DNA of 64,000 nt from assembly GCF_006874475.1 (NCBI RefSeq), contig NZ_VIRM01000011.1:62001-126000 (forward strand), written 5' to 3'. The position numbers were made by a program, and so were the translations under genes. The notes below the pieces were generated by a model. It saw only the letters and a program-made list of their open reading frames with translations, did no database searches and was not told the DNA's origin. The stretch is from Microbispora hainanensis (GTDB taxonomy: Bacteria; Actinomycetota; Actinomycetes; Streptosporangiales; Streptosporangiaceae). This document shows, in pieces, positions 45,006-54,240 of this stretch. How positions within the stretch are numbered: the first letter of the stretch is position 1; each line of letters begins with the position of its first letter.

Positions 45006-46165
45006 CGCTCGTCCCGGCCGCAGGCGAGGCGGTAGCCGCGCTTGACGACGGTCTCGACGATGCCCGCGGGACCGAGCGCCCGCCGCAGGCGGGTGATGGC
45101 CATCTCCACCGCGTGCTCGGCCGAGTCGCGGGAGGGGCCGCCGGGCAGCACGACCCGCAGGTCGGCCCGGTTGACGACATGCCCGGGGCGCTCGGCGAGC
45201 CGCTTCAGCACGGCCATCGGGGCGGGCGGCAGCGGCTTGAGCTCGCCGTCGACCACCACGGCGTGACCGCGGATCTCCAGCTCGTGCCCGCCCGCGACGA
45301 GCCGCGTGACACCGCTTTCCGGCAGGTGGCGGGCGAGGATCCGGGCGAGCGCGCCGAGGCGGGCCCGCTCGGGCTGGACGGCCCGCACCCCGCGCTGGGT
45401 CAGCGGCCCGGCCGTGACCGGGCCGACGCAGGCCGCCACCACGCGGCTGCCGAACGCCGCGAGCAGCGCGTCCTCCAGCCCGTCGGCGCGGGCCGCGCCC
45501 AGCATGGCCAGCACGGCGGGCGCGCTGGTGAAGGCCACCGCGTCCACCGAGCCGGTGATCGCCTGGCTGATCAGGCGGCGCAGCGGCGAGGTGTCACGGT
45601 AGGGCAGCCATCGGTAGACCGGCACCTCGATCACCTCCGCGCCCGCCTCCCGCAGCGCCGCGACGAAGCTGTCCAGCGGTTCGCCGTGGAGCTGAACGGC
45701 GATGCGGCGGCCGTGCAGGTCCTGCGCGAGCAGATACTCCTTGACCTCCTCGCACGACTCCGTGGCCGGCGTCCAGAAGTCCACCAGGCCGGCCGCGCGG
45801 ACGGCCCCGCGCGCCTTGGGGCCGCGGGCGAGAAGCCGCGCGTTGCCGAGGTGCGCGTTCAGGTCGGCCGACAGGCCCCAGCCCTCCGCCGCCGCCATCC
45901 ACCCGCGGAACCCCACTCCCGTGGTGATGACCACGTCGTCGACGGGCGCCTCCAGACAGGCCCGGGTCGCGGCGAGCAGCCCGGCGTCCTCCGCGAGCGG
46001 CACGATGCGGATCGCGGGCGCCCGCACGACCCGGGCGCCCCGCCGTTCGAGGAGCGCGGCCAGCTCCTCGCTGCGGCGGGTCGCCGTCACCCCGATCGTG
46101 AACCCGGCCAGCGCGTCCGGCGCCGTCTCCAGGCTCATCGGGGTCTCGTCCACCAGCGCGGTCAT
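45002..46165 (-). CDS. Uroporphyrinogen-III synthase fused to a winged-helix DNA-binding domain
   Basis: The protein has 387 aa. Residues about 15-270 are HemD-like: FTIGVTATRRSEELAALLER and VDAVAFTSAPAVLAMLGAAR. HemD closes hydroxymethylbilane to uroporphyrinogen III, the precursor of sirohaem. The C-terminal 100 residues form an OmpR-type winged helix (VLKRLAERPGHVVNRADLRV and AITRLRRALGPAGIVETVVK then RGYRL). This fusion is known from actinobacterial nitrate-assimilation loci, where it can act as a regulator (NnaR-type) of nitrate genes. Which function dominates here cannot be told. Both ends overlap neighbours by four bases. Confidence 0.88.
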   Translation of the reverse strand: MTALVDETPMSLETAPDALAGFTIGVTATRRSEELAALLERRGARVVRAPAIRIVPLAEDAGLLAATRACLEAPVDDVVITTGVGFRGWMAAAEGWGLSADLNAHLGNARLLARGPKARGAVRAAGLVDFWTPATESCEEVKEYLLAQDLHGRRIAVQLHGEPLDSFVAALREAGAEVIEVPVYRWLPYRDTSPLRRLISQAITGSVDAVAFTSAPAVLAMLGAARADGLEDALLAAFGSRVVAACVGPVTAGPLTQRGVRAVQPERARLGALARILARHLPESGVTRLVAGGHELEIRGHAVVVDGELKPLPPAPMAVLKRLAERPGHVVNRADLRVVLPGGPSRDSAEHAVEMAITRLRRALGPAGIVETVVKRGYRLACGRDER

Positions 46166-46518
46166 ACCACGCTCACCTCCACGGTTCCGTCGGTCACCCG
46201 AACGGGATAGGTCGGCACTGCGACGCCCGGGTCGTCGGCGCAGACGCCGGTGACCAGGGAGAACACCTGCTTGTGCATGGGCGAGGCCACGGTCGGCTCA
46301 CCGTTCCTGGTGCCGACGATGCCCCGGGACATGACGTACGCCCCGCTGAACGGGTCGAGGTTGCCCAGGGCGTACAGGGCGCCGTCGAAGGTGCGGAAGA
46401 CCGCCACCTGCCGGTCGCCGACGAGCACCGCCGCACCCCGCTCGGGCAGCAGGTCGGTGTAGGAGCAGACCGGGGTCCAGTGGCCGGCAAGGGCCGGCAT
46501 CTCGTCGAGGATGGTCAT
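46162..46518 (-). CDS. nirD: Nitrite reductase small subunit NirD
   Basis: The protein has 118 aa. NirD has a Rieske-like fold without the iron-sulfur ligands and supports the large subunit. Features are AVLVGDRQVAVFRTFDGALY and SRGIVGTRNGEPTVASPMHK then QVF. The expected Cys-x-His cluster motifs are absent, as is normal for NirD. The ATG overlaps the nirB stop. Confidence 0.93.
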   Translation of the reverse strand: MTILDEMPALAGHWTPVCSYTDLLPERGAAVLVGDRQVAVFRTFDGALYALGNLDPFSGAYVMSRGIVGTRNGEPTVASPMHKQVFSLVTGVCADDPGVAVPTYPVRVTDGTVEVSVV

Positions 46519-48986
46519 CTGCGGGTCACCTCCAGTGGAATCAGCACCGGCTTGATCTGGTCGCGCTCGGTCTCGAACGAGATCGAGGGGTCGGGAACGC
46601 CGGGGGCGTTGACGAAGCTCACGAAGCGGCGCAGTTTGTCGGGGTCCTCGATGGTGGCGCGCCACTCGTCGACGTACGTGGACACGTGCCGTTCCATCTG
46701 CGCGTCGAGTTCGGCGCAGATGCCGAGCGAGTCCTCCATGATCACCTCACGGAGGTAGTCGAGCCCGCCGTCCAGGTTCTCCAGCCACGCGGCGGTGCGC
46801 TGGAGCCGGTCGGCGGTGCGGATGTAGAACATCAGGAACCGGTCGATCGTCCTGACCAGGTCGTCGGTGGACAGGTCGGACGCGAGCAGGTCGCCGTGGC
46901 GGGGCTTGAAGCCGCCGTTGCCGCCCACGTAGAGGTTCCAGCCCTGCTCGGTCGCGATGATGCCGAAGTCCTTCGACCTGGCCTCGGCGCACTCCCGGGC
47001 GCAGCCGGAGACCGCCGACTTCAGCTTGTGCGGCGAGCGCAGCCCCCGGTAGCGCAGCTCCAGGGCGATGGCCAGGCCCACCGAGTCCTGCACGCCGTAG
47101 CGGCACCAGGTGGACCCGACGCAGGACTTCACCGTCCGCAGCGCCTTGCCGTACGCGTGACCGGACTCGAAGCCGGCATCGACGAGGCGGCGCCAGATGG
47201 CCGGAAGCTGCTCGACCCGGGCCCCGAGCAGGTCGATGCGCTGCGCTCCGGTGATCTTCGTGTAGAGCCCGAAGTCGCGGGCCACCTCGCCGATGACGAT
47301 GAGTTTGTCCGGGGTGATCTCGCCGCCCGGGATGCGGGGGACGACCGAGTAGGTGCCGTTCTTCTGGATGTTGGCCAGGAACTGGTCGTTGGTGTCCTGC
47401 AGCGCGGCCTGCTCGCCGTCGAGGATGTGGCCGCGGCCGAGGGAGGCGAGGATCGAGGCGACCGCGGGCTTGCAGATGTCGCAGCCGCGGCCGGTGCCGT
47501 GCTCGGCGATGAGCTGGGAGAACGTCGTGATCCCGCGGACGTTGACGATGTCGAACAGCTCGGCCCTGCTGTGCGGGAAGTGCTCGCACAGCGCCTTGCC
47601 GACGTCGACGCCCGACTTCACCAGGATCTGCTTGAGCATCGGCACGCAGCTCCCGCAGGTGGTGCCGGCGCGGGTGCAGTCCTTGACGCCCTGCACGTCG
47701 GTCAGGCCCTTGTCGGCGATGGCCTCGCAGATCTTTCCCTTGGTGACGTTGTTGCAGGAGCAGACCTGCGCGTCGTCGGGCAGGTCGACCGTCGCCTTGC
47801 CCGCTCCGGCGAACAGCAGGTCGCTCGGCGCGCCGGGCAGCGGCTTGCCGACGAACGGCCGCAGCGCGTTGTAGGGCGCGGCGTCGCCGACGCAGATGCC
47901 GCCGAGCAGGGTCTTGGCGTCGTCGCTGATGAACAGCCGCTTGTAGACGCCGCCGACGGGGTCCATGTAGGTGACGTCGAGCGCGCCCGACATGGCGCCG
48001 AACTGGGCCACCTCCACGCCGAGCAGCTTGAGCTTGGTGGACATGTCGGCGCCGGTGAAGGCGGCCTGCCCGTCCAGGATCCGTTCGGCGGCCACCTCCG
48101 CCTGGGTGTTGCAGGGCCCGACGAGGCCGTAGACCATGCCTCCGGCGAGGGCGCACTCGCCGATCGCGTAGATGTGCTCGTCGGAGGTGCGCATGCCCTC
48201 GTCGACCACGATGCCGCCGCGCTCGCCGACCTCCAGGCCGCAGGCGCGGGCGAGCTCGTCACGCGGCCGGATGCCGGCCGAGAAGACCACGACCTGCGCC
48301 TCGATCGCCTCTCCGTCGGGCTTGACGAGCGACGCGACCCGGCCGTCCGGGCCGGCCTCGATCGACCCCACGCCCGCGCCCGTGTGGATCGTCAGCCCGA
48401 GCCCCTCGATGTGCCCGCGCAGCACCGAGCCGCCGCCCTCGTCCACCTGCCGCGGCATGAGCCGGCCGCTCATCTCGATGACGTGGGTGTCGAGGCCGAG
48501 CCCGCGCAGGGCGTCGGCCGCCTCCAGGCCGAGCAGGCCGCCGCCGATGACCACGCCCGCGCGGGCGTCCCGCGACGCGTCCCTGATGGCGTCCAGGTCG
48601 TCGATCGTCCGGTAGACGAAGCAGCCCGGCAGGTCCCGGCCCTGCACCGGCGGCACGAACGGCGCCGACCCGGTGGCCAGCACCAGCACGTCGTACGGCT
48701 CGCTGTCGCCGGCGTCGGTGGTGACGGTGCGGCTCGCGCGGTCGATCGCGGTGACGCGGACGCCGGTCCTGACGGTGACGCCGTCCGGCACCGGATAGGT
48801 GAGGTCCTCGACGCTCTTGCCGCTGAGGTAGGAGGTGAGCGCCACCCGGTCGTAGGCCGGGCGGGGCTCCTCCCCGACAACGGTGACCGTCCCCTCGAAG
48901 CCCCGGCCGGCGAGCGTCTCGATCAGGCGGTGTGCCGTCGGGCCGTGTCCGACGACGACGAGTCTCATGCCCTTACGGTCCTTCAT
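46515..48986 (-). CDS. nirB: Assimilatory nitrite reductase large subunit NirB (sirohaem)
   Basis: The protein has 823 aa. It reduces nitrite to ammonium with NAD(P)H. An N-terminal FAD/NAD domain (LVVVGHGPTAHRLIE, VIGGGLLGLEAADALRGLG) is followed by a BFD-like [2Fe-2S] domain with CSCNNVTKGKICEAI and CGSC. The sulfite/nitrite reductase domains have the sirohaem/[4Fe-4S] Cys in CVGSTWC (C-x5-C) and GCARECAEA (C-x3-C). All key residues are present. The ATG at 48986 overlaps the nasC stop. Sirohaem supply is encoded downstream in the same operon. Confidence 0.95.
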   Translation of the reverse strand: MKDRKGMRLVVVGHGPTAHRLIETLAGRGFEGTVTVVGEEPRPAYDRVALTSYLSGKSVEDLTYPVPDGVTVRTGVRVTAIDRASRTVTTDAGDSEPYDVLVLATGSAPFVPPVQGRDLPGCFVYRTIDDLDAIRDASRDARAGVVIGGGLLGLEAADALRGLGLDTHVIEMSGRLMPRQVDEGGGSVLRGHIEGLGLTIHTGAGVGSIEAGPDGRVASLVKPDGEAIEAQVVVFSAGIRPRDELARACGLEVGERGGIVVDEGMRTSDEHIYAIGECALAGGMVYGLVGPCNTQAEVAAERILDGQAAFTGADMSTKLKLLGVEVAQFGAMSGALDVTYMDPVGGVYKRLFISDDAKTLLGGICVGDAAPYNALRPFVGKPLPGAPSDLLFAGAGKATVDLPDDAQVCSCNNVTKGKICEAIADKGLTDVQGVKDCTRAGTTCGSCVPMLKQILVKSGVDVGKALCEHFPHSRAELFDIVNVRGITTFSQLIAEHGTGRGCDICKPAVASILASLGRGHILDGEQAALQDTNDQFLANIQKNGTYSVVPRIPGGEITPDKLIVIGEVARDFGLYTKITGAQRIDLLGARVEQLPAIWRRLVDAGFESGHAYGKALRTVKSCVGSTWCRYGVQDSVGLAIALELRYRGLRSPHKLKSAVSGCARECAEARSKDFGIIATEQGWNLYVGGNGGFKPRHGDLLASDLSTDDLVRTIDRFLMFYIRTADRLQRTAAWLENLDGGLDYLREVIMEDSLGICAELDAQMERHVSTYVDEWRATIEDPDKLRRFVSFVNAPGVPDPSISFETERDQIKPVLIPLEVTRR

Positions 48987-50392
48987 GCGCTCACACCTTC
49001 CTGCTCACACAGCCAGCCGACGATGCCCTCGACCGCGTCGCGGCAGCTGCCGCAGCCGGTGGTGGCCCTCGTCGCGGCGGCCACGGCCTCCACGTTCCGC
49101 GCGCCGGACTCCCAGCACGCTCTGATCTGGCCCTTCGTCACGTTGTTGCACTGGCAGACCCGCGCGGAGTCGGGCATCCGGGTGGGGCTGTCGGCCACCG
49201 CCGCGCCGCCCATGCCTGCGAGGTCGGGGAACAGCAGCCCGGTGCGGTCGCCGGGCAGGGGACCTCCCCGGTCGAAGAGCTGGGTCAGCGTGCCCACCGC
49301 GGAGGTCTCGCCCAGCAGGATCGCGCCGACCAGCCGGCCGTCGCGGATGACGAGCTTGCGGTAGGTGCCCTTGTGCCGGTGGGAGAAGCGGACGATCTCC
49401 GCCTCGTCCTCCGTCAGCTGGGTCTCCCCCATCGCCGCGAGCTCCACGCTCCTGGCCTTGAGCCGGGTGACCAGCCGCGAACCCCGATAGCGGGCGCCCT
49501 TGTCGGCGCCGGTCACGAGGTCGGCCACGACCGACGCCTGCTCCCAGCCGGGGGCGACCAGCCCGTAGACGAGGCCCGCGTGCTGGGCGCATTCCCCGAT
49601 CGCGAAGATCGACGGGTCGTCGGTGCGCAGCTCGTCGTCCACGACGACGCCGCGCTCGACCTCCAGCCCCGCGTCGCGGGCGAGCCCGACGACCGGGCGC
49701 ACGCCGCAGGCCAGCACGACCAGGTCGGCGTCGATCAGCTCGCCGCCGGCCAGTTCGACGTGCCGCTCGCGGATCGCGCTCACGGTGACGCCCGTGCGGA
49801 TGGCGACGCCGAGCGCGCCGAGCGTCTCGCGGAGGATCAGCCCGGCCTCCTCGTCGAGCTGTCGCTCCATCAGGTGGCCGGCGAGGTGCAGCAGCGTCAC
49901 CGGGACGCCCCGCCCGGCCAGGCCCCGCGCGGCCTCGATGCCGAGCAGCCCGCCGCCGACCACGACCGCGCTGCGCGCGCTCTCTGCGGCCTCCCTGATC
50001 CGCTCGCAGTCGTCCAGCGTGCGGAACGCCGTCGCCCGCTGCACGCCGGGGATCGGCGGCACGATCGGCTCGCTGCCGGTGGCGAGCACGAGCACGTCGT
50101 ACGGCTCGCGCGTCCCGTCGGCGGCGACCACCGTCTGGCAGTCCCGGTCGATGGCGGAGACCGGGACGCCGAGGCGGGCGGTCACCCCGTGGTCGGCGTA
50201 CCAGCGGGAGTCGAGCAGCCGGACCTGGTCCGGGCTCGACGTGCCGGCCACCACGTTCGACAGCAGCACCCGGTTGTACGGCTGCCATGCCTCGGCCCCG
50301 AACACCGTGATCTTCACGTCCTTGGCCCGGGCGCGGACCTCGCTCACCACGCGCGAGCCCGCCATCCCGTTCCCCACCACCACAAGCCTCAC
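48983..50392 (-). CDS. Nitrate-assimilation FAD oxidoreductase with BFD domain (NasC-like)
   Basis: The protein has 469 aa. It matches the N-terminal half of NirB (LVVVGNGMAGSRVVSEV, SAVVVGGGLLGIEAARGLAG) and ends with a [2Fe-2S] BFD-like domain (VCQCNNVTKGQIRACWE, GCGSC). It has no sirohaem part. Proteins of this type move electrons from NAD(P)H to nitrate reductase NasA. The GTG start at 50392 overlaps the nasA stop. It appears to be a paralogue of the NirB front end, probably from duplication. Confidence 0.85.
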   Translation of the reverse strand: MRLVVVGNGMAGSRVVSEVRARAKDVKITVFGAEAWQPYNRVLLSNVVAGTSSPDQVRLLDSRWYADHGVTARLGVPVSAIDRDCQTVVAADGTREPYDVLVLATGSEPIVPPIPGVQRATAFRTLDDCERIREAAESARSAVVVGGGLLGIEAARGLAGRGVPVTLLHLAGHLMERQLDEEAGLILRETLGALGVAIRTGVTVSAIRERHVELAGGELIDADLVVLACGVRPVVGLARDAGLEVERGVVVDDELRTDDPSIFAIGECAQHAGLVYGLVAPGWEQASVVADLVTGADKGARYRGSRLVTRLKARSVELAAMGETQLTEDEAEIVRFSHRHKGTYRKLVIRDGRLVGAILLGETSAVGTLTQLFDRGGPLPGDRTGLLFPDLAGMGGAAVADSPTRMPDSARVCQCNNVTKGQIRACWESGARNVEAVAAATRATTGCGSCRDAVEGIVGWLCEQEGVSA

Positions 50393-52686
50393 GCGACACG
50401 CTCCCCGTCTTCGGCGCACCGCTCGACGGCGGCCGCGCAGACCTTGAACTCCGGCATGCGCGACATCGGGTCGAGCGCCGGGTTGGTGAGCAGGTTGACG
50501 CCCTCCCAGTGGAACGGCATGAACAACGTGTCCGGCCGGATCGAGGCGTTCACGCGGGCCACGCCCTCGGCGGCGCCCCGGCGGCTGCGCACCCGGACGC
50601 GGTCGCCGGAAGCGACCCCCAGCCGCTCGGCGAGGTCCGGGTGCAGCTCCACGAACACCTCGGGCGACGCCTGCGTCAGCGGGCGGATGCGGCGCGTCTG
50701 CGCCCCCGACTGATAGTGGGCGAGCACCCGGCCCGACGTCAGGTAGAGCGGGAACTCCTCGTCCACGTCCTCGGCGGGCGGGCGGTGCTCCACCGGCACC
50801 AGGCGCGCCCGGCCGTCCGGGGTCGCGAAGCGGTCGAGGAACGGCCGCGGGGTTCCGGGGTGCGGGTCGCCCCCGGTGTCGTTCCCGGCGCCGTCGTTCC
50901 CGGCGCCGTCGTTCCCGGCGCCGTCGTCCACCGTGCCGTCGTCCACCGTGCCGTCGTTCCCGGTGCCGTTGTCCACGGCGCCGTCGTCCACAGTGCCGTT
51001 GTCCACTGTGCCGTCGTCCACTGTGCCGGGGCAGGGCCAGAACACCCCGGTCTCGGCCGCGATCCGCTCGTAGGTGATGCCGGAGTAGTCGGCGACGCCC
51101 CCGGCGGAGGCCCGGCGCAGCTCGTCGAAGACCGTGCGCGGGTCGGCGGGGAACTTCTCGCCGCAGCCGAGCCGCTCGGCGAGGCCCCGCAGGATCTCCA
51201 GGTCGCTGCGGGCGCCCGGCGGGGGCGCGGCGGCCTGGCGGCGCAGCAGCACGCGGCCCTCCAGGTTGGTCATCGTGCCCGCCTCCTCGGCCCACTGGGT
51301 CGTGGGCAGCACGACGTGGGCCATGGCCGCCGTCTCCGACAGCACGAAGTCGGAGACCACGAGCAGGTCGAGCGCGCCCAGCCGCCGGGCGACGTGCCCG
51401 GCGCGCGGCGCGGAGACGACGGGATTGGAGCCGAACAGCAGCAGGGCCTTCGGTCCCTCCGGCGTGCCGAGCGCGTCCAGCAGCTCGTACGCCGACCGGC
51501 CGGGTCCGGGCAGGTCGGCGGGGTCGATTCCCCACACGGCGCCGACGTGCGCCCGCGCCGCCGGGTCGTCGATCTTGCGGTAGCCGGGGAGCTGGTCGGC
51601 CTTCTGGCCGTGCTCCCTGCCGCCCTGGCCGTTGCCCTGGCCCGTCACGCAGCCGTAGCCGGAGCCCTCACGGCCGGGCAGCCCGAGTGTGAGCGCCAGG
51701 TTGACGAACGCGGTGACGGTGTCGGTGCCCTTGGCGTGCTGCTCGGCGCCCCGGCCGGTCAGCACCATCGCGCGCTCGGCCTCGCCGAGGATCCGTACGG
51801 CCTCGCGCATCTGGGCGACCGGGACGCCGGTGACGCGCTCCACCCGCTCGGGCCACCAGGCCGACACGGAGGTGCGCACCTCCTCGAAGCCGGTCGTGCG
51901 GGCGGCCAGGTAGTCCAGGTCGGCATACCCCTCGGCGATCGCGATGTGCAGCAGGCCGAGCGCGAGGGCGAGGTCGGTGCCGGGGGTGACCTGGAGGTGC
52001 AGGTCGGCCATCTTGGCGGTCTGGGTGACGCGCGGGTCGACGACGACGAGCCGGCCGCCACCGGACCGCATGGCGCTGAGGTGGCGCACGAAGGGAGGCA
52101 TGGTCTCGGCGACGTTGCCCCCGGCGAACAGCACGGCGCCGGCGCGGGCGATGTCGGTGATCGGGAACGGCAGCCCCCGGTCCATGCCGAAGGCCCGGTT
52201 GACCGCGCTGGCCGCCGACGACATGCAGAACCTGCCGTTGTAGTCGATCTGGCTGGTCCGCAGCGCGACCCTGGCGAACTTGCCGAGCTGGTAGGCCTTC
52301 TCGTTGGTCAGCCCGCCGCCGCCGAACACCGCCACGGCGTCCGGCCCGTGCGCGGCCCTGATGGCCTCGATCCGCTCGGCGACGTAGTCGAGCGCCTCGT
52401 CCCAGCTCACCGGGCTGCCGTGCAGCAGCGGGGTGGTGAGCCGTTCGGGCGAGGTCAGCAGCTCCGCCGCCGTCCAGCCCTTCTGGCACAGGCCGCCGGC
52501 GTTGGCCGGGATGTCCTCTCGCGGGGTGATCTCTCCCTTCGCCACGTACATGCCGCACTGGAGTGCGCAGTAGGGGCAGTGGGTGGCCGAGCCCACGGTC
52601 GTGCCCGCGGTGGCCTGTGACATCACAGGTCCGGGAGCGTGCAGTGAGATCGGCATGGATCCGATGGTGCTGACAGGCGGTTTCAC
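50389..52686 (-). CDS. nasA: Assimilatory nitrate reductase, molybdopterin catalytic subunit
   Basis: The protein has 765 aa. It reduces nitrate to nitrite with a bis-MGD molybdenum centre. The N-terminal [4Fe-4S] motif is CPYCALQCGM then GGLCQKGW. The molybdopterin domain shows YNGRFCMSSAASAVNRAFG with the probable Mo-ligand Cys, and GREHGQKADQLPGYRKIDDP. The C-terminal domain binds the second pterin (MPFHWEGVNLLTNPALDP). Between them, residues 554-603 are ten Gly-(Thr/Ala)-(Val/Gly)-Asp-Asp pentapeptide repeats, which are not part of the family. The GTG start at 52686 has AGAAGGGA in front; an ATG 21 codons later is possible. Confidence 0.94.
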   Translation of the reverse strand: MKPPVSTIGSMPISLHAPGPVMSQATAGTTVGSATHCPYCALQCGMYVAKGEITPREDIPANAGGLCQKGWTAAELLTSPERLTTPLLHGSPVSWDEALDYVAERIEAIRAAHGPDAVAVFGGGGLTNEKAYQLGKFARVALRTSQIDYNGRFCMSSAASAVNRAFGMDRGLPFPITDIARAGAVLFAGGNVAETMPPFVRHLSAMRSGGGRLVVVDPRVTQTAKMADLHLQVTPGTDLALALGLLHIAIAEGYADLDYLAARTTGFEEVRTSVSAWWPERVERVTGVPVAQMREAVRILGEAERAMVLTGRGAEQHAKGTDTVTAFVNLALTLGLPGREGSGYGCVTGQGNGQGGREHGQKADQLPGYRKIDDPAARAHVGAVWGIDPADLPGPGRSAYELLDALGTPEGPKALLLFGSNPVVSAPRAGHVARRLGALDLLVVSDFVLSETAAMAHVVLPTTQWAEEAGTMTNLEGRVLLRRQAAAPPPGARSDLEILRGLAERLGCGEKFPADPRTVFDELRRASAGGVADYSGITYERIAAETGVFWPCPGTVDDGTVDNGTVDDGAVDNGTGNDGTVDDGTVDDGAGNDGAGNDGAGNDTGGDPHPGTPRPFLDRFATPDGRARLVPVEHRPPAEDVDEEFPLYLTSGRVLAHYQSGAQTRRIRPLTQASPEVFVELHPDLAERLGVASGDRVRVRSRRGAAEGVARVNASIRPDTLFMPFHWEGVNLLTNPALDPMSRMPEFKVCAAAVERCAEDGERVA
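50878..51027 (-). repeat. Ten 15-bp in-frame repeats inserted in nasA
   Basis: Ten head-to-tail copies of gtcgtccactgtgcc and variants (plus strand). They encode Gly-Thr-Val-Asp-Asp or Gly-Ala-Gly-Asn-Asp pentapeptides on the minus strand. Period and frame are exact (150 bp, 50 codons). Neighbouring copies are nearly identical in two blocks, which suggests recent slippage growth. Confidence 0.92.
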
Positions 52687-52823
52687 CGCTGGGTCCCTTC
52701 TGTTACCGCTGTGCTACAAGGCGCCAACCGCGCTAACTTCGGCGAGCGCGGCGTGTGAGAGACCCCGTCGTCTCGAAAGCTCACTTGTGCTGTCGCCGCT
52801 TGTGAGGCGTCGGTCCGGAAAAG

Positions 52824-52847
52824 GCGGGCGCCGTGACCGGCGCCCGC
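52824..52847 (-). terminator. Hairpin between narK and nasA
   Basis: Ten bases gcgggcgccg (52824-52833) pair perfectly with 52838-52847 around TGAC. It lies 23 bp after the narK stop. It may partly end transcription so that nasA and the later genes are set at a lower level than narK. Confidence 0.5.
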
Positions 52848-52869
52848 GAGTGGCGGTGAGCGGCCGGGC

Positions 52870-54240
52870 TCAGACCCGGGCCGCCGCGAGGCTCGGCGCC
52901 GACTTCGCCCCGAGGGTGCGCATGTAGCAGAACCAGGTCAGGGCGAAGCAGAGGACGTAGAAGGCGGCGAAGGCCGCCAGCGCCGCCCCCGCGCCGCCGG
53001 TCGCGGAGATGGAGCTGCCGAACCCGCGGTTGATGAAGAATCCGCCGAACGCGCCCACCGCGGAGATGAACCCGATGGCCGCCGAGGCGTCGCGCTTGCC
53101 GGTCACCAGGGCCTCCTCGTACGCGGGGGTGCCGGGCTCGACGCCGGCCACCGCCTTCGCCCGGAAGATCGCCGGGATCATCCGGTAGGTGGAGCCGTTG
53201 CCGACGCCCGCCGTGCCGATCAGCAGCATGAACGCCGCGAAGAACAGCGGGAGGCTGTGCGCGGACATGGCCTGCCAGACGAGCAGGACCGAGACGGCCA
53301 TCCCGGCGAAGTTCCAGAACGTCACCGCGGCGCCGCCGAGCCGGTCCGACAGCCAGCCGCCGACCGGCCGGATGACCGACCCGACCAGCGGGCCGAGGAA
53401 CGCCAGCGAGGTCAGCGCGGCGTGCTCGGGAAACTGCGACTTGATGAGCAGCGGGAACGCGGTCGAGTAGCCGATGAACGAGCCGAACGTGCCGATGTAG
53501 AGGACCGACATGATCCAGGTCTGCGCCCGGCCGGCCGCCTTGGCCATCTCCCTCGGCTCGGCCTTGGCCGAGGTGAGGTTGTCCATGCAGAAGTACGCGC
53601 CGACGGCGGCGGCCAGGACGAAGGGCACCCAGAACAACCCGGCCGCGGCCAGCCCGAATCCGGCGATGACCAGCGGCATCAGCAGCTGCACGGAGCTGAC
53701 GCCGATGTTGCCGCCGGCCGCGTTCAGGCCGAGGGCGGCGCCCTGCCGGCTCTGCGGGTAGAAGTAGGTGATGTTGGCCATGCTGGAGGCGAAGTTGCCG
53801 CCGCCGAGCCCGGCCGTCGCCGCGATCACCAGGAAGGCCCAGTAGGGGGTGCCCGGGTCGTTCACCGCCACCGCGAGCAGGACGGCGGGCACCAGCAGCA
53901 ACAGCGCGCTGACCACGGTCCAGTTGCGGCCGCCGAACCGCGCGGGCGCGAAGGTGTAGGGGATGCGCAGCGTGGAGCCCACGAGGTTGGGCAGCGAGAC
54001 GATCCAGAAGAGCTGGTCGGTGGAGAACTTGTACGCGCCGAGCTTGACCGCGACGATGCTCCAGACGGTCCACAGGGTGAAGCCCAGATGCTCGGCCAGG
54101 ATCGAGAACACCAGGTTCCGCCGGGCCACCTTCTTGCCGGTGCTCTCCCAGAACACCGGATCGTCGGGTCGCCAGTCACCGATCCAGCGGCCTTTCCTGG
54201 GTTCTTCCGGGGCCGTGCGCGCCGCCTGCGTCGCCGTCAT
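52870..54240 (-). CDS. narK: Nitrate/nitrite transporter NarK (MFS)
   Basis: The protein has 456 aa and 12 predicted transmembrane helices. The nitrate-porter signatures are visible: GLGGGNFASSMANITYFYPQ in helix 5 and GFISAVGAFGGFFINRGFGS in helix 11. Length and order suggest a nitrate uptake or nitrate/nitrite exchange protein. It stands 184 bp before nasA and is the first gene of the assimilation locus. Confidence 0.94.
   Translation of the reverse strand: MTATQAARTAPEEPRKGRWIGDWRPDDPVFWESTGKKVARRNLVFSILAEHLGFTLWTVWSIVAVKLGAYKFSTDQLFWIVSLPNLVGSTLRIPYTFAPARFGGRNWTVVSALLLLVPAVLLAVAVNDPGTPYWAFLVIAATAGLGGGNFASSMANITYFYPQSRQGAALGLNAAGGNIGVSSVQLLMPLVIAGFGLAAAGLFWVPFVLAAAVGAYFCMDNLTSAKAEPREMAKAAGRAQTWIMSVLYIGTFGSFIGYSTAFPLLIKSQFPEHAALTSLAFLGPLVGSVIRPVGGWLSDRLGGAAVTFWNFAGMAVSVLLVWQAMSAHSLPLFFAAFMLLIGTAGVGNGSTYRMIPAIFRAKAVAGVEPGTPAYEEALVTGKRDASAAIGFISAVGAFGGFFINRGFGSSISATGGAGAALAAFAAFYVLCFALTWFCYMRTLGAKSAPSLAAARV

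Noticed and set aside
48983-51535. 850-codon frame through nasA into nasC
   Set aside because: Its first half is the Arg/Gly-rich shadow of nasA; the true NasC-like protein starts at the GTG at 50392.
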